Assembly: GCA_029565395.1 (NCBI GenBank)
Contig: JAKQOG010000260.1
Span: forward strand, 1 to 47,393
Direction of reading: 5' to 3'
Source of the DNA: Candidatus Hydrogenedentota bacterium
Lineage (GTDB): Bacteria; Hydrogenedentota; Hydrogenedentia; Hydrogenedentales; CAILVY01
Length of the DNA stretch: 47,393 bases
Shown here: positions 1-7,426 of the stretch, one piece after another
Layout: each line of letters opens with the position of its first letter
Numbering within the stretch: position 1 is the first letter of the stretch
The notes under the pieces: generated by a model
The model's input: the letters and a program-made list of their open reading frames with translations, nothing else
What the model was told of the DNA's origin: nothing
The model's database searches: none
Program-made: the position numbers and the translations under genes

Positions 1-411
1 GAATTGCCCATTGGCAGAATAGACATTAATAAAATTATTGGCGCCCATAGGCATAATTGCGCTATTCAACACCATCTGTTGACCTGCCACTTCGAATGAG
101 GCATGCTCCCCGGCATCAAGTCCCCAAATATCTTTTGTGCATGGTGGAACCGGTTGTACAATTTCGCAGGTATCCAACGGTATCACATGGTCATCACAGC
201 CATCGTAAAAGGTATAATAGGCAAAATCAGCGCCAACCACGATATTGATATCTTCTGCGGTTGCCTTTTCCTCTATCGGCATTGAAATAACCGCCACGGC
301 ACCACGCAAACCGTCATTCGTGTCATTGTTGGGCTTATCTGGACATCCTTCAAACAATGAGAGGCAGAAGACCACAATAACAAGCCGGTAAAAACGTATT
401 TTAGACCCCAT
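1..411 (-). CDS. Putative secreted lipoprotein, 3' end cut by window edge
   Basis: An open frame of 137 codons reads leftward from an ATG at 411 to the window edge with no stop. The N-terminus has two basic residues, then a hydrophobic run (RLVIVVFCLSLF) ending in EGC. The cysteine could be a lipidation site, although F-E-G before it is a poor lipobox. The mature part begins with an N/D-rich linker (PDKPNNDTNDG), typical of an exposed lipoprotein, followed by acidic sequence with a CDD and two further cysteines. A purine-rich stretch (AGGAG, then GAAGGGA) lies upstream of the ATG. I recognise no domain, and function is unknown. The gene is inferred from the uninterrupted frame and the signal-like start. 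It is divergent from the gene at 576. Confidence 0.6.
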   Translation of the reverse strand, partial: MGSKIRFYRLVIVVFCLSLFEGCPDKPNNDTNDGLRGAVAVISMPIEEKATAEDINIVVGADFAYYTFYDGCDDHVIPLDTCEIVQPVPPCTKDIWGLDAGEHASFEVAGQQMVLNSAIMPMGANNFINVYSANGQF

Positions 412-575
412 GCCTAATCCCTTCTATTCTCCTATTACCTTCGGTTCATATATACTCCCTTGACCAAAGGTATAGCAGGCAACGGTGTGAAAAACAAGTT
501 TTTTTATTTGCGAAATGTGCTTCAACCAAAGCCTGAGATATAGTAAATAGTAATAGGATCAGGAAAGGAAGCTGT

Positions 576-1085
576 ATGAAACTTGTGGTGCGCAATATGC
601 TCTTCGTTTTGCTGGTCCCAGGCACGGTGGTGGTGTGGGCGCCATTGATGATTGTCTACACCCATCATTTGGGCTGGCCGCCGATGGATGTGACGAGTGT
701 ACTGGGGGTGCTGTGCATGGCAATAGGCGGGATGCTGGGCCTGTGGTGTGTGCGGGAATTCTTTGTGAAAGGTCAGGGCACCCCCGCCCCGGCGGCGCCC
801 CCAAAACATTTGGTGGTTTCGGGCCTATATCGTTATACGCGGAACCCAATGTACGTGAGCGTGCTCACGATCCTGCTGGGCGAAGCGCTGATCTGGCGGT
901 CGGGCATTCTGCTGATTTATGCGGGGTGCTTTTTTCTCGTGGTTCGTTTTTTCGTGCTGGGGTATGAAGAGCCGCATCTGCGAAAAACCTTCGGGAAAGC
1001 CTACGAGGACTATTGCGCGCATGTGCCCCGGTGGTTTCCGTATAAGAAGGGGTATGTGGCGCCGGAGGATGCGCGGCCTGAATAA
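576..1085 (+). CDS. Isoprenylcysteine carboxyl methyltransferase (ICMT/PEMT) family membrane protein
   Basis: A 169-residue integral membrane protein with hydrophobic segments at about 5-27, 41-60 and 97-128. The family signature is visible: a GLYRYTRNPMY block at about 83-93, then a pair of glutamates (EEPHL, 131-135) before the FGKAYEDYCAHVPRWFP tail. In this family these C-terminal elements form the S-adenosylmethionine site in the inner membrane. Bacterial members methylate lipids or small molecules, since there are no prenylated proteins of the eukaryotic type; the actual substrate here is unknown. Length matches bacterial members. The ATG at 576 follows AGGAAAGGA at good spacing. It appears to be a single-gene unit. 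Confidence 0.85.
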   Translation: MKLVVRNMLFVLLVPGTVVVWAPLMIVYTHHLGWPPMDVTSVLGVLCMAIGGMLGLWCVREFFVKGQGTPAPAAPPKHLVVSGLYRYTRNPMYVSVLTILLGEALIWRSGILLIYAGCFFLVVRFFVLGYEEPHLRKTFGKAYEDYCAHVPRWFPYKKGYVAPEDARPE

Positions 1086-1100
1086 AACCTGTTTTTTTTC

Positions 1101-1130
1101 TTGACAATTTAGGCATAAACCGCGTATATT
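1101..1130 (+). promoter_or_regulatory. Sigma70-type promoter of the AAA ATPase gene
   Basis: A perfect TTGACA (1101-1106) and TATATT (1125-1130) are separated by 18 bases and lie 48 bases before the ATPase start codon. A second possible -10, TATTAT, follows at 1131-1136. Identified from sequence match only. Confidence 0.6.
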
Positions 1131-1146
1131 TATTATAGGTTATGCC
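1112..1146. repeat. Inverted repeat overlapping the ATPase promoter, possible operator
   Basis: GGCATAA at 1112-1118 and its complement TTATGCC at 1140-1146 are perfect 7-base arms. They straddle the -10 element, with centres 28 bases apart. A bound repressor would cover the promoter. The regulator is unknown. Confidence 0.45.
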
Positions 1147-1178
1147 ATTAACCGGTAAAATCTACGACAGGTTTGCCT

Positions 1179-2525
1179 ATGTTAGAGATGATAAAGAGCA
1201 TCATCCTGGACTTTCAGGAAGCGCACCTGGATACGGGCGTTCCCCGGCGCATGCACATCGAGCCAATCCGAGGGAAAGCCGCGGTGTGTATCGGGGTGCG
1301 CCGGAGCGGCAAGTCCACCTACATGTACCAGCGTATCCAACGGCTGCTTGACAGCGGCGTGCCTCGGCAGAACATCCTGTATCTCAACTTCTTTGATGAC
1401 CGGCTCCATACGCTGCGCCATGAAAATCTCGGCATCATCGCCGAAGCTTTCTACTCGCTCTACCCGGAGAAGAAAAACGCGGAGACTGTCTATTGCTTCT
1501 TCGATGAAATCCAGGCCGTGCCGGGGTGGGAGCCCTTCGTCGACCGCATGATGCGCACGGAGAACTGCGAGGTGTACCTTACGGGGTCTTCGTCCCGCAT
1601 GCTCTCACGGGAGATCGCCACACAGATGCGGGGCCGGGCACTGTCGTGGGAGATGTTTCCGTTCTCATTCCGCGAGTTTCTGGACAGCAGGGGGATAGAC
1701 AGCGAAGGCCCGTTATCGACCAAAAAGCGGCTTATCGTTCAGAAGGCCTTTGAGGCGTATTGGGAAACGGGAGGCTTCCCGGAAGTCCTCGGCCTCGATC
1801 AGCGGTTGCGGGTCAAGACACACCAGGAATACCTCAACGCCATTCTCTTTCGCGACCTTGTTGAGCGGCACGATATAGCGCACCCCAAAGCCGTCAGCGA
1901 CCTGGCATACTGGATGATCGACAACACGGCGTCGCTCTATTCGGTCAACCGGCTCACGGGGTACCTCAAGTCCCTGGGGCACAACGCGCCCAGGACTGCT
2001 GTGTCGGATTACGTGGAATGGTTCGAAGACGCCTGCTTCTTGTTCTCAGTGCGCATCTACGACGCCTCGCTGGCGCGCAGCAACACCAACCCGAAGAAAG
2101 TCTATTGCATCGACCACGCGTTGGTGACGTCGGTGGCTTCGGGCATTCTTGTCAATGCCGGCCATCTGCTTGAGAACCTCGTCTTCACCGCATTGCGCCG
2201 TGTCCATCCGCACATTTTCTACTACAAGACCAAGAGCGGCAGGGAGGTCGACTTCATCGTCCCCGTGCGCGGCCGCCCCAAGCTGCTTGTGCAAGTGTGC
2301 ACATCGTTGACAGAGCCACAGACGAGGAAGCGGGAACTGGCCTCTCTGGAAGATGCGATGAAAGAACTCGGTCTCAAAGAGGCGGCCATCGTAACCCGAA
2401 ATGAAGACGATAGGATTGAGGTGGACGCGGGAACCATCGCAGTCACACCGGCGTGGCGATTCCTGCTTGACATGCCAGACCCCGGCAAGCAGGCCTTCGG
2501 TCATCCGGTCGATCCGCAAGAATAA
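1179..2525 (+). CDS. AAA-family ATPase with C-terminal DUF4143 domain
   Basis: A 448-residue predicted cytoplasmic ATPase of the AAA_14/DUF4143 family. The N-terminal P-loop domain shows Walker A GVRRSGKST at about 39-47 and Walker B with hydrophobic residues then FFDEIQ at about 106-112. A TGSSSR motif follows, as in this family. The C-terminal part contains a YYKTKSGREVDFIV block near residue 347, which resembles the core of a PD-(D/E)xK-like fold common in DUF4143 proteins. These ATPases are abundant in environmental bacteria and their role is not established; mobile and defence-related roles have been suggested. I prefer ATG 1179 over an in-frame TTG at 1173, on codon preference and a weak purine run upstream. 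It has its own promoter with a palindrome and looks monocistronic. Confidence 0.85.
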   Translation: MLEMIKSIILDFQEAHLDTGVPRRMHIEPIRGKAAVCIGVRRSGKSTYMYQRIQRLLDSGVPRQNILYLNFFDDRLHTLRHENLGIIAEAFYSLYPEKKNAETVYCFFDEIQAVPGWEPFVDRMMRTENCEVYLTGSSSRMLSREIATQMRGRALSWEMFPFSFREFLDSRGIDSEGPLSTKKRLIVQKAFEAYWETGGFPEVLGLDQRLRVKTHQEYLNAILFRDLVERHDIAHPKAVSDLAYWMIDNTASLYSVNRLTGYLKSLGHNAPRTAVSDYVEWFEDACFLFSVRIYDASLARSNTNPKKVYCIDHALVTSVASGILVNAGHLLENLVFTALRRVHPHIFYYKTKSGREVDFIVPVRGRPKLLVQVCTSLTEPQTRKRELASLEDAMKELGLKEAAIVTRNEDDRIEVDAGTIAVTPAWRFLLDMPDPGKQAFGHPVDPQE

Positions 2526-2546
2526 TGCCTCTGCGGAGTTTTCTGT

Positions 2547-2577
2547 TCTGTGCCTGAAAATGTCTGTGCCTGAAAAT
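2547..2577. repeat. Tandem 15-base direct repeat in the spacer after the ATPase
   Basis: TCTGTGCCTGAAAAT occurs at 2547-2561 and again at 2563-2577 with one base between copies. Nothing else was seen in the 123-base spacer apart from the ribosome binding site of the next gene. Confidence 0.6.
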
Positions 2578-2648
2578 TGAATCGTGAATTCGGGGTGCGT
2601 ATGCTAAGGGGGGATTAACCACGCAGTGCGTGAAGGAGAACACGAGCT

Positions 2649-3722
2649 ATGGCAAAGCAAAAACCTTATACAAAACCGGGTCTCAAGGGACAGTACCGGT
2701 TTTCTTTTGGCCCCTGGAACATTCATGAAGGCGAGGATCCGTTCGGCCCCGCCGTCCGGAAGCCCATCGCCTTGGCGAAAAAGATGAAACTGTGCCGGGA
2801 AATGGGATTCCACGGCATGCAATTCCACGACGATGACGCCGTGCCGGATCTGGACAAGAAATCCGCCGTGCAAATCGCCAAAGAAGCGAAGCACATCAAG
2901 AAAATGCTGGACGGCGAAGGGCTCGTCGCGGAATTTGTCGCGCCGCGCCTGTGGTTCTCGCCCAAGACCATCGATGGCGCCTTTACAAGCAACGATCCCA
3001 AGTGCCGGAAGTATGCGATCGAGCGGGGCAAAACCTGCATCGACATTGCAAACATCCTGGGCGCCAAAACCATCGTCCTGTGGCTCGCGCGCGAAGGGTC
3101 CTATGTTCGCGAGAGCAAGAACCCGCGAGTCGAGGTGTTGCAAATCCGCGACGGCATCAACGCGATGCTGGAACACGACCCGAAGATCATGATTCTGATC
3201 GAGCCGAAGCCGAATGAACCGGTGGACAGCGCGATCATCCCAACCATCGGTCACGCCGTCGGGTTGGGGTACATGACCATAGACCCGGCGCGGGTGGGCT
3301 GTCTGGTTGAAACGGCGCATTCGATCCTGGCGGGCCTCGACCCCGCCGACGACATGGCATATGCCCTGGCGCACAATAAACTGAAGAGCGTGCATCTGAA
3401 CGACCAGAGCGGCCTGAAATTCGACCAGGACAAGTCCTTCGGGTCAGTGGATCTCCGGCGCGCCTTCAACCAGGTCCGCGTGCTCGAAGAATACGGCTAT
3501 GGCCACAACGGCGAATGGATCGGGCTGGACGTCAAGGTGATGCGTCCTCAAAAACAGGAGGTCAACACCAAGCACCTGAGCAACAGCCTGGCCACGTTCA
3601 AGGCCTTGCTTGACAAGGTACGGACGCTGAATCACAATGTGACCGCCAAGCTCATCAAGGCGCGTGATTATGAAGAACTGGATCGTTACCTTCAATGCCA
3701 TTTAATGGGATTGAAGTACTAG
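2649..3722 (+). CDS. Xylose isomerase-like TIM-barrel protein (class I XylA homologue, altered metal site)
   Basis: A 357-residue cytoplasmic TIM-barrel protein that aligns along its length with actinobacterial-type class I xylose isomerase, which interconverts D-xylose and D-xylulose using two divalent metals. By comparison with the Streptomyces enzyme the visible equivalents are W23 (W16), H60 and D63 (H54, D57), F112 (F94), W145 (W137), E185 and K187 in IEPKPNEP (E181, K183), E221 and H224 (E217, H220), D259 and D261 in FDQD (D255, D257) and D294 (D287). The metal-1 ligand D245 is replaced by H249 in VHLNDQ. The ring-opening His and the Lys are kept, so isomerase or epimerase activity is plausible, but the substrate may not be xylose. 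Start ATG 2649 follows GAAGGAG. It precedes an aldo/keto reductase and could belong to the same sugar pathway. Confidence 0.75.
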   Translation: MAKQKPYTKPGLKGQYRFSFGPWNIHEGEDPFGPAVRKPIALAKKMKLCREMGFHGMQFHDDDAVPDLDKKSAVQIAKEAKHIKKMLDGEGLVAEFVAPRLWFSPKTIDGAFTSNDPKCRKYAIERGKTCIDIANILGAKTIVLWLAREGSYVRESKNPRVEVLQIRDGINAMLEHDPKIMILIEPKPNEPVDSAIIPTIGHAVGLGYMTIDPARVGCLVETAHSILAGLDPADDMAYALAHNKLKSVHLNDQSGLKFDQDKSFGSVDLRRAFNQVRVLEEYGYGHNGEWIGLDVKVMRPQKQEVNTKHLSNSLATFKALLDKVRTLNHNVTAKLIKARDYEELDRYLQCHLMGLKY

Positions 3723-3740
3723 GACGGGTTTCGGGTAAAG

Positions 3741-3816
3741 GGTATCGGGTTTCGGGTATCGGAAGTGAACGATTACGATGAAAAAGTTCATGGTCTGAGC
3801 ACTGAAACCCGATACC
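3741..3816. repeat. 13-base inverted repeat with internal iterations
   Basis: GGTATCGGGTTTC at 3741-3753 is exactly complementary to GAAACCCGATACC at 3804-3816, with 50 bases between arms. The left arm lies in a run where CGGGTTTCGGGTA-like units repeat (3725-3762). It sits between the isomerase-like and AKR genes and is probably a dispersed intergenic element. Confidence 0.7.
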
Positions 3817-3879
3817 GTGTTTACACTGTCTTTTGAGAAAAGCAAGGTTCAACAGCAAGTAAATGGGAGCGTGAGCGCG

Positions 3880-4869
3880 ATGGAATGCAGACAACTGGGC
3901 CAGAGCAGGCTGCGGATTCCGGTGGTGTCCTTCGGCGCATGGGCGATTGGCGGATGGATGTGGGGGGGTACGGACGACAAGGACGCCCTGCGCGCATTGC
4001 AGCGGGGCATTGATTTGGGCGTCACCTGTATTGACACCGCCCCTGTTTATGGATATGGCCATAGCGAGGAAATTGTGGGCCAGGCCATTAAGGGAAAACG
4101 CGCGCAGGTGATTGTAGCCACCAAATGCGGTCTGCGCTGGGATACGGAGGAGGGCGAATATTTTTTCCCCTCTATCGACAGCGGTGGAAAGCCCAACAAG
4201 ATTTTTAAAAATCTCAAACCTGCCTCCATAAAGCACGAATGTGAGCAAAGCCTCAAACGCTTGGGCGTCGACGTAATCGACCTGTATCAATGCCACTGGC
4301 CGGATGCCTCGACGCCCCTCGAAGATACCATGGAAATTCTGCTCGCCTTAAAGCAGGAAGGCAAGGTCCGCGCCATCGGCGTCAGCAATTTCACGGTCAC
4401 CATGATGGAGCGGTGCTTGGAATCGGGGACAATCGCCAGCAGCCAGCCCAAATACAACGCCCTGGAACGGGAGGCGGAACTGGAAATCATCCCCTTCTGC
4501 CGTGAACACACTATCGGCGTTCTGGCCTACAGCCCCATTGCCCAAGGCCTGCTCACCGGCAAAGTGACGGTGGATCGTGAATTTCCCGAAGGCGACGTCC
4601 GCCGCAACAAACCGCTGTTCTCCCGGGAAAACCGCCTGAACGTATTGAAAATGCTCGAACGTATCCAGCCTATCGCCGAGGCCCACGAGGCCACGCTCGG
4701 ACAAATTTTCATCGCCTGGCTGGTTGCACAGCCCGGCATGACCAGCGCCCTCGTCGGCGCCCGGAATGAAAAACAAATCGAAGAAAACGCAAAGGCCGCG
4801 GACATAACGCTCACCGGCGATGAAATCGAGTTCATCCGCGGCGAAGTGGAGTCCCTGGCAATCGCATAA
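3880..4869 (+). CDS. Aldo/keto reductase
   Basis: A 329-residue NAD(P)H-dependent oxidoreductase of the aldo/keto reductase superfamily, which reduces carbonyls on sugars and other small molecules in the cytoplasm. The catalytic tetrad is present: D in IDTAPVYG, Y four residues later, K in VATKCG, and H in LYQCHWPD. GVSNF and the C-terminal ALVGARNEKQIEEN cofactor-binding region are also visible. Length is usual for the AKR11/12-type subgroups. An upstream GTG at 3817 would add 21 residues with no family match; ATG 3880, just after GGGAG, fits the family start (CRQLGQSRLRIPVVSFGAW). It follows the isomerase-like gene after a 157-base spacer with an inverted repeat, so co-transcription is uncertain. 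Substrate is unknown. Confidence 0.9.
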   Translation: MECRQLGQSRLRIPVVSFGAWAIGGWMWGGTDDKDALRALQRGIDLGVTCIDTAPVYGYGHSEEIVGQAIKGKRAQVIVATKCGLRWDTEEGEYFFPSIDSGGKPNKIFKNLKPASIKHECEQSLKRLGVDVIDLYQCHWPDASTPLEDTMEILLALKQEGKVRAIGVSNFTVTMMERCLESGTIASSQPKYNALEREAELEIIPFCREHTIGVLAYSPIAQGLLTGKVTVDREFPEGDVRRNKPLFSRENRLNVLKMLERIQPIAEAHEATLGQIFIAWLVAQPGMTSALVGARNEKQIEENAKAADITLTGDEIEFIRGEVESLAIA

Positions 4870-4994
4870 TCCCCCAAGAAACCGGCTGGGCGGCGAATCA
4901 TTGTTTTACTTATTTGATTCCGATTCCTTGCATGCAAAATCCTTGCGATTTGCCAACGGCTGTGGCACACTACTCCGGACGAGCCAAAGGGTTG

Positions 4995-5000
4995 TATAAT
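4995..5000 (+). promoter_or_regulatory. Possible -10 element before the membrane/MBL gene pair
   Basis: A perfect TATAAT lies 26 bases before the ATG at 5026. No good -35 is seen at 16-18 bases upstream. A 10-base palindrome TTGCATGCAA lies further up at 4928-4937. Confidence 0.3.
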
Positions 5001-5025
5001 CAGGTCCCGTCAGATAAAGGTGCGA

Positions 5026-6246
5026 ATGCCGGACGATACAGGCAATCAATCTCAACAGAATATGGGAGCCTCGGAAAACGATGGCATACCCGACGCGGTT
5101 AAAGAAACCCTGAATACTGTTCGCACGTTTCACATGACGTTGTTTGGCCTCTGCGCGGCACTGCTCGTTTTTTCCATCAACATAGAACCGGTGGAATGGA
5201 TCGAAAAATCACTCACGGAACTCGATGCAGCCCAAAATAGTACGTTCAAAGACTTTGACCAGTATGTCGATCAGACAATCCAAAGTCAGTTTCCAACACA
5301 TTACTACCTTTCTTTAATTAAGAGTGCGGCGGAAGATGTTGGCATTGCTCTCCCGGAAAACATGAATGCCCCCCTTATCCCTCACTCGATCATTCTTCCA
5401 AATTTCACAAACCGCAAACTGGTGGAATGCCGGGAGAAAATCAATGATCCCGCGCCTCAGTATGTCTACCTGCCGGATTTTGACTCGTTCACGGACGCTC
5501 TTTATGAGATTATGCAAAACGCTAAAGAAAAAGGCTGCCACGTACTGGCCGCTGTATTGATAGAACGCGACCCGGCGCTTCCAAACATCGAACTTCTGAA
5601 ACTTGTCTTTCCCCCCCAGACGTGTAACCAGAAAATAGATCCAATACCAATAGTTTTCAATGAACATTTGATTGAGAAAGGACCACAATCTCTCACGTTG
5701 TTCCAGCAATGTTGTCAGCAATGGTTTGAACAAGTTCAACCTGGTCTGGTGGATATTAAAGACGGTGCGGTTATTTTATTCCCCGACATCGAACCCGCAT
5801 GGGATGATGTAAAGAATATGACCATTGCCGATGCCCAAAAGGAACTGAAACGCAAGCGCCTTAAAGGCGGCGAGAAATTGAAACTTGGCGGGATCGAATT
5901 CACCCAATACAATGTTATCCTTTTCGCTCCGCCCTTAATAATTGCCGTTCTCTTGTATGGCATCGTCTATCTGGCTCATCTTTCCGACATTTCCAAGAAT
6001 CACCGGCAAAAAATCCGCGGCTATCCTTTATTCGGCCTTTTCCTCCGCCGCCCGGCGTGCTGCTTCGCAACGGCATCCATCATACTCCTTCCTTCTCTGT
6101 TTGAGTCTATCCTGATTTATAAAACATGGTATTGGACCTCGAGCCTTACTTGGCTTTCGCTTGTTTTCCTTGGGATAACCCTTATTCTCGCCATATGGCT
6201 GGATTCCATGATCAGGAGGCTGCGCCATGACATCTACGGCAACTGA
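5026..6246 (+). CDS. Unknown polytopic membrane protein with large extracytoplasmic domain
   Basis: A 406-residue protein I do not recognise. A short polar N-terminus is followed by one membrane span at about 36-52. A soluble region of about 240 residues (53-294), probably outside the cytoplasm, comes next, then three spans near 295-318, 341-366 and 372-395. The soluble region has an acidic N-terminal third and several cysteines. ATG 5026 is preferred over GTG 5020, with AAAGG upstream. The last 20 bases overlap the start of the next gene, whose AGGAGG ribosome site lies inside this gene, so the two are very likely translated together. Base composition looks more AT-rich than nearby metabolic genes. 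It could be a membrane partner or anchor for the exported hydrolase encoded next (inference). Confidence 0.75.
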   Translation: MPDDTGNQSQQNMGASENDGIPDAVKETLNTVRTFHMTLFGLCAALLVFSINIEPVEWIEKSLTELDAAQNSTFKDFDQYVDQTIQSQFPTHYYLSLIKSAAEDVGIALPENMNAPLIPHSIILPNFTNRKLVECREKINDPAPQYVYLPDFDSFTDALYEIMQNAKEKGCHVLAAVLIERDPALPNIELLKLVFPPQTCNQKIDPIPIVFNEHLIEKGPQSLTLFQQCCQQWFEQVQPGLVDIKDGAVILFPDIEPAWDDVKNMTIADAQKELKRKRLKGGEKLKLGGIEFTQYNVILFAPPLIIAVLLYGIVYLAHLSDISKNHRQKIRGYPLFGLFLRRPACCFATASIILLPSLFESILIYKTWYWTSSLTWLSLVFLGITLILAIWLDSMIRRLRHDIYGN

Positions 6247-7273
6247 TCCAAGACGGCTCCTGCGCCTGCTTTCAATCCTCCTTCCTGCAATCCTTCTCCT
6301 AGTCTCCATTCAGGCGCGAGCACAAGAAAATAAATATGATCCATATGTTGTCGTTCGAATATTCGACGTCGGCAATGGTTTAATGTGCGGCATACGAATC
6401 CCCAATAACCACTATATGATTTACGATGCAGGCGGCGATCACTCTGCCACAAAGACATCTATGGAAAGACTTCACGAATTTATACCCGAAAAGTCAACAA
6501 TCGACCTGTTTATCATCAGCCACAACCATGCCGATCACACCAGCATGGTTGGAGAGGTTTTAGATTCCTATACCATCAGGAAAATCCTGTGGAATGGACA
6601 ACAGAGGCAAAACAGAAACGAGGAACGTGTGCAGGAGGCGGTACTAGATGAAGCCAAGGAGGGTTGCCTGGTCCTCAATCTGAATGAGAATAAAAATATT
6701 GGACCAGGAACTACGTTCAAAATCGGACCCTGTTATGCCACGGTAATTTCTGAATTCAATGAACAATCGGCGGAATGGGATCTGCCCGAAAGCGATCTTT
6801 ATAACGCCTCCAGCATCGTTATCCGGTTGCGTTTTGGAGAAAGCAGCATCTTCTTTAGCGGGGACATTGTTGGGCGCTATAGAGGCGATACAACGGGCAC
6901 CAGCATTGGCAATGAACGTTTCATTGTGCACAACAGTCCCGTTATCAAGACTCAGTCGGATGTCATCATTGCGCCACATCATGGGTCGGATGGGTCCAGT
7001 TCCATATCGTTTATTGAAGCCGTCAAGCCCGATTACGTTGTATTTTCATCGGCTCCGCATTACAGGTTGCCCCGTGAGGAAACAATCCAACGCTATCTTG
7101 ACAGCGATGTATATGAAGAAAACATTTTCCGAACGGATAGACACAACGAGAAAGATAAAGAGGCGCTCAAGCCTCCAAAAAAGAAAACAACGAGCCCGGA
7201 ACCATCAAAACATAATGACATTGAAATAACAATGTCGGAAGGAGGTGTAGAAGTCTCCTACGTGCAACCGTAA
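6227..7273 (+). CDS. Exported ComEC/Rec2-like metallo-beta-lactamase-fold hydrolase
   Basis: A 348-residue protein with a signal peptide (arginine-rich start, hydrophobic core at about 11-29, cleavage likely after ARA near residue 32). A metallo-beta-lactamase fold follows. Metal ligands are visible in HNHADH (99-104), in FSGDIVG near 208-213 and in APHHGSDGSS near 248-257. The order and the HHGS motif match the ComEC C-terminal hydrolase domain, which in competence systems is thought to degrade the non-transported DNA strand. Here the domain stands alone, without the ComEC channel. Its overlap with the preceding membrane-protein gene suggests one functional unit. The Lys/Pro-rich segment near residues 302-325 is probably a flexible tail. 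Substrate may be nucleic acid or another phosphodiester; this is not shown by the sequence. Confidence 0.8.
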   Translation: MTSTATDPRRLLRLLSILLPAILLLVSIQARAQENKYDPYVVVRIFDVGNGLMCGIRIPNNHYMIYDAGGDHSATKTSMERLHEFIPEKSTIDLFIISHNHADHTSMVGEVLDSYTIRKILWNGQQRQNRNEERVQEAVLDEAKEGCLVLNLNENKNIGPGTTFKIGPCYATVISEFNEQSAEWDLPESDLYNASSIVIRLRFGESSIFFSGDIVGRYRGDTTGTSIGNERFIVHNSPVIKTQSDVIIAPHHGSDGSSSISFIEAVKPDYVVFSSAPHYRLPREETIQRYLDSDVYEENIFRTDRHNEKDKEALKPPKKKTTSPEPSKHNDIEITMSEGGVEVSYVQP

Positions 7274-7426
7274 AAATTCTTCTTTCTCGTGCAATCCTGT
7301 ATACTGCGCCGATATAGTAAACAAGAACGAGGTAAACTGTAAATCGCACCACGCATGCTGGGGATGATATAAGGCGCCTTAAACCTGCATCGAACCCAAC
7401 ATCCATACAGTTCGGAGAAATTAACA

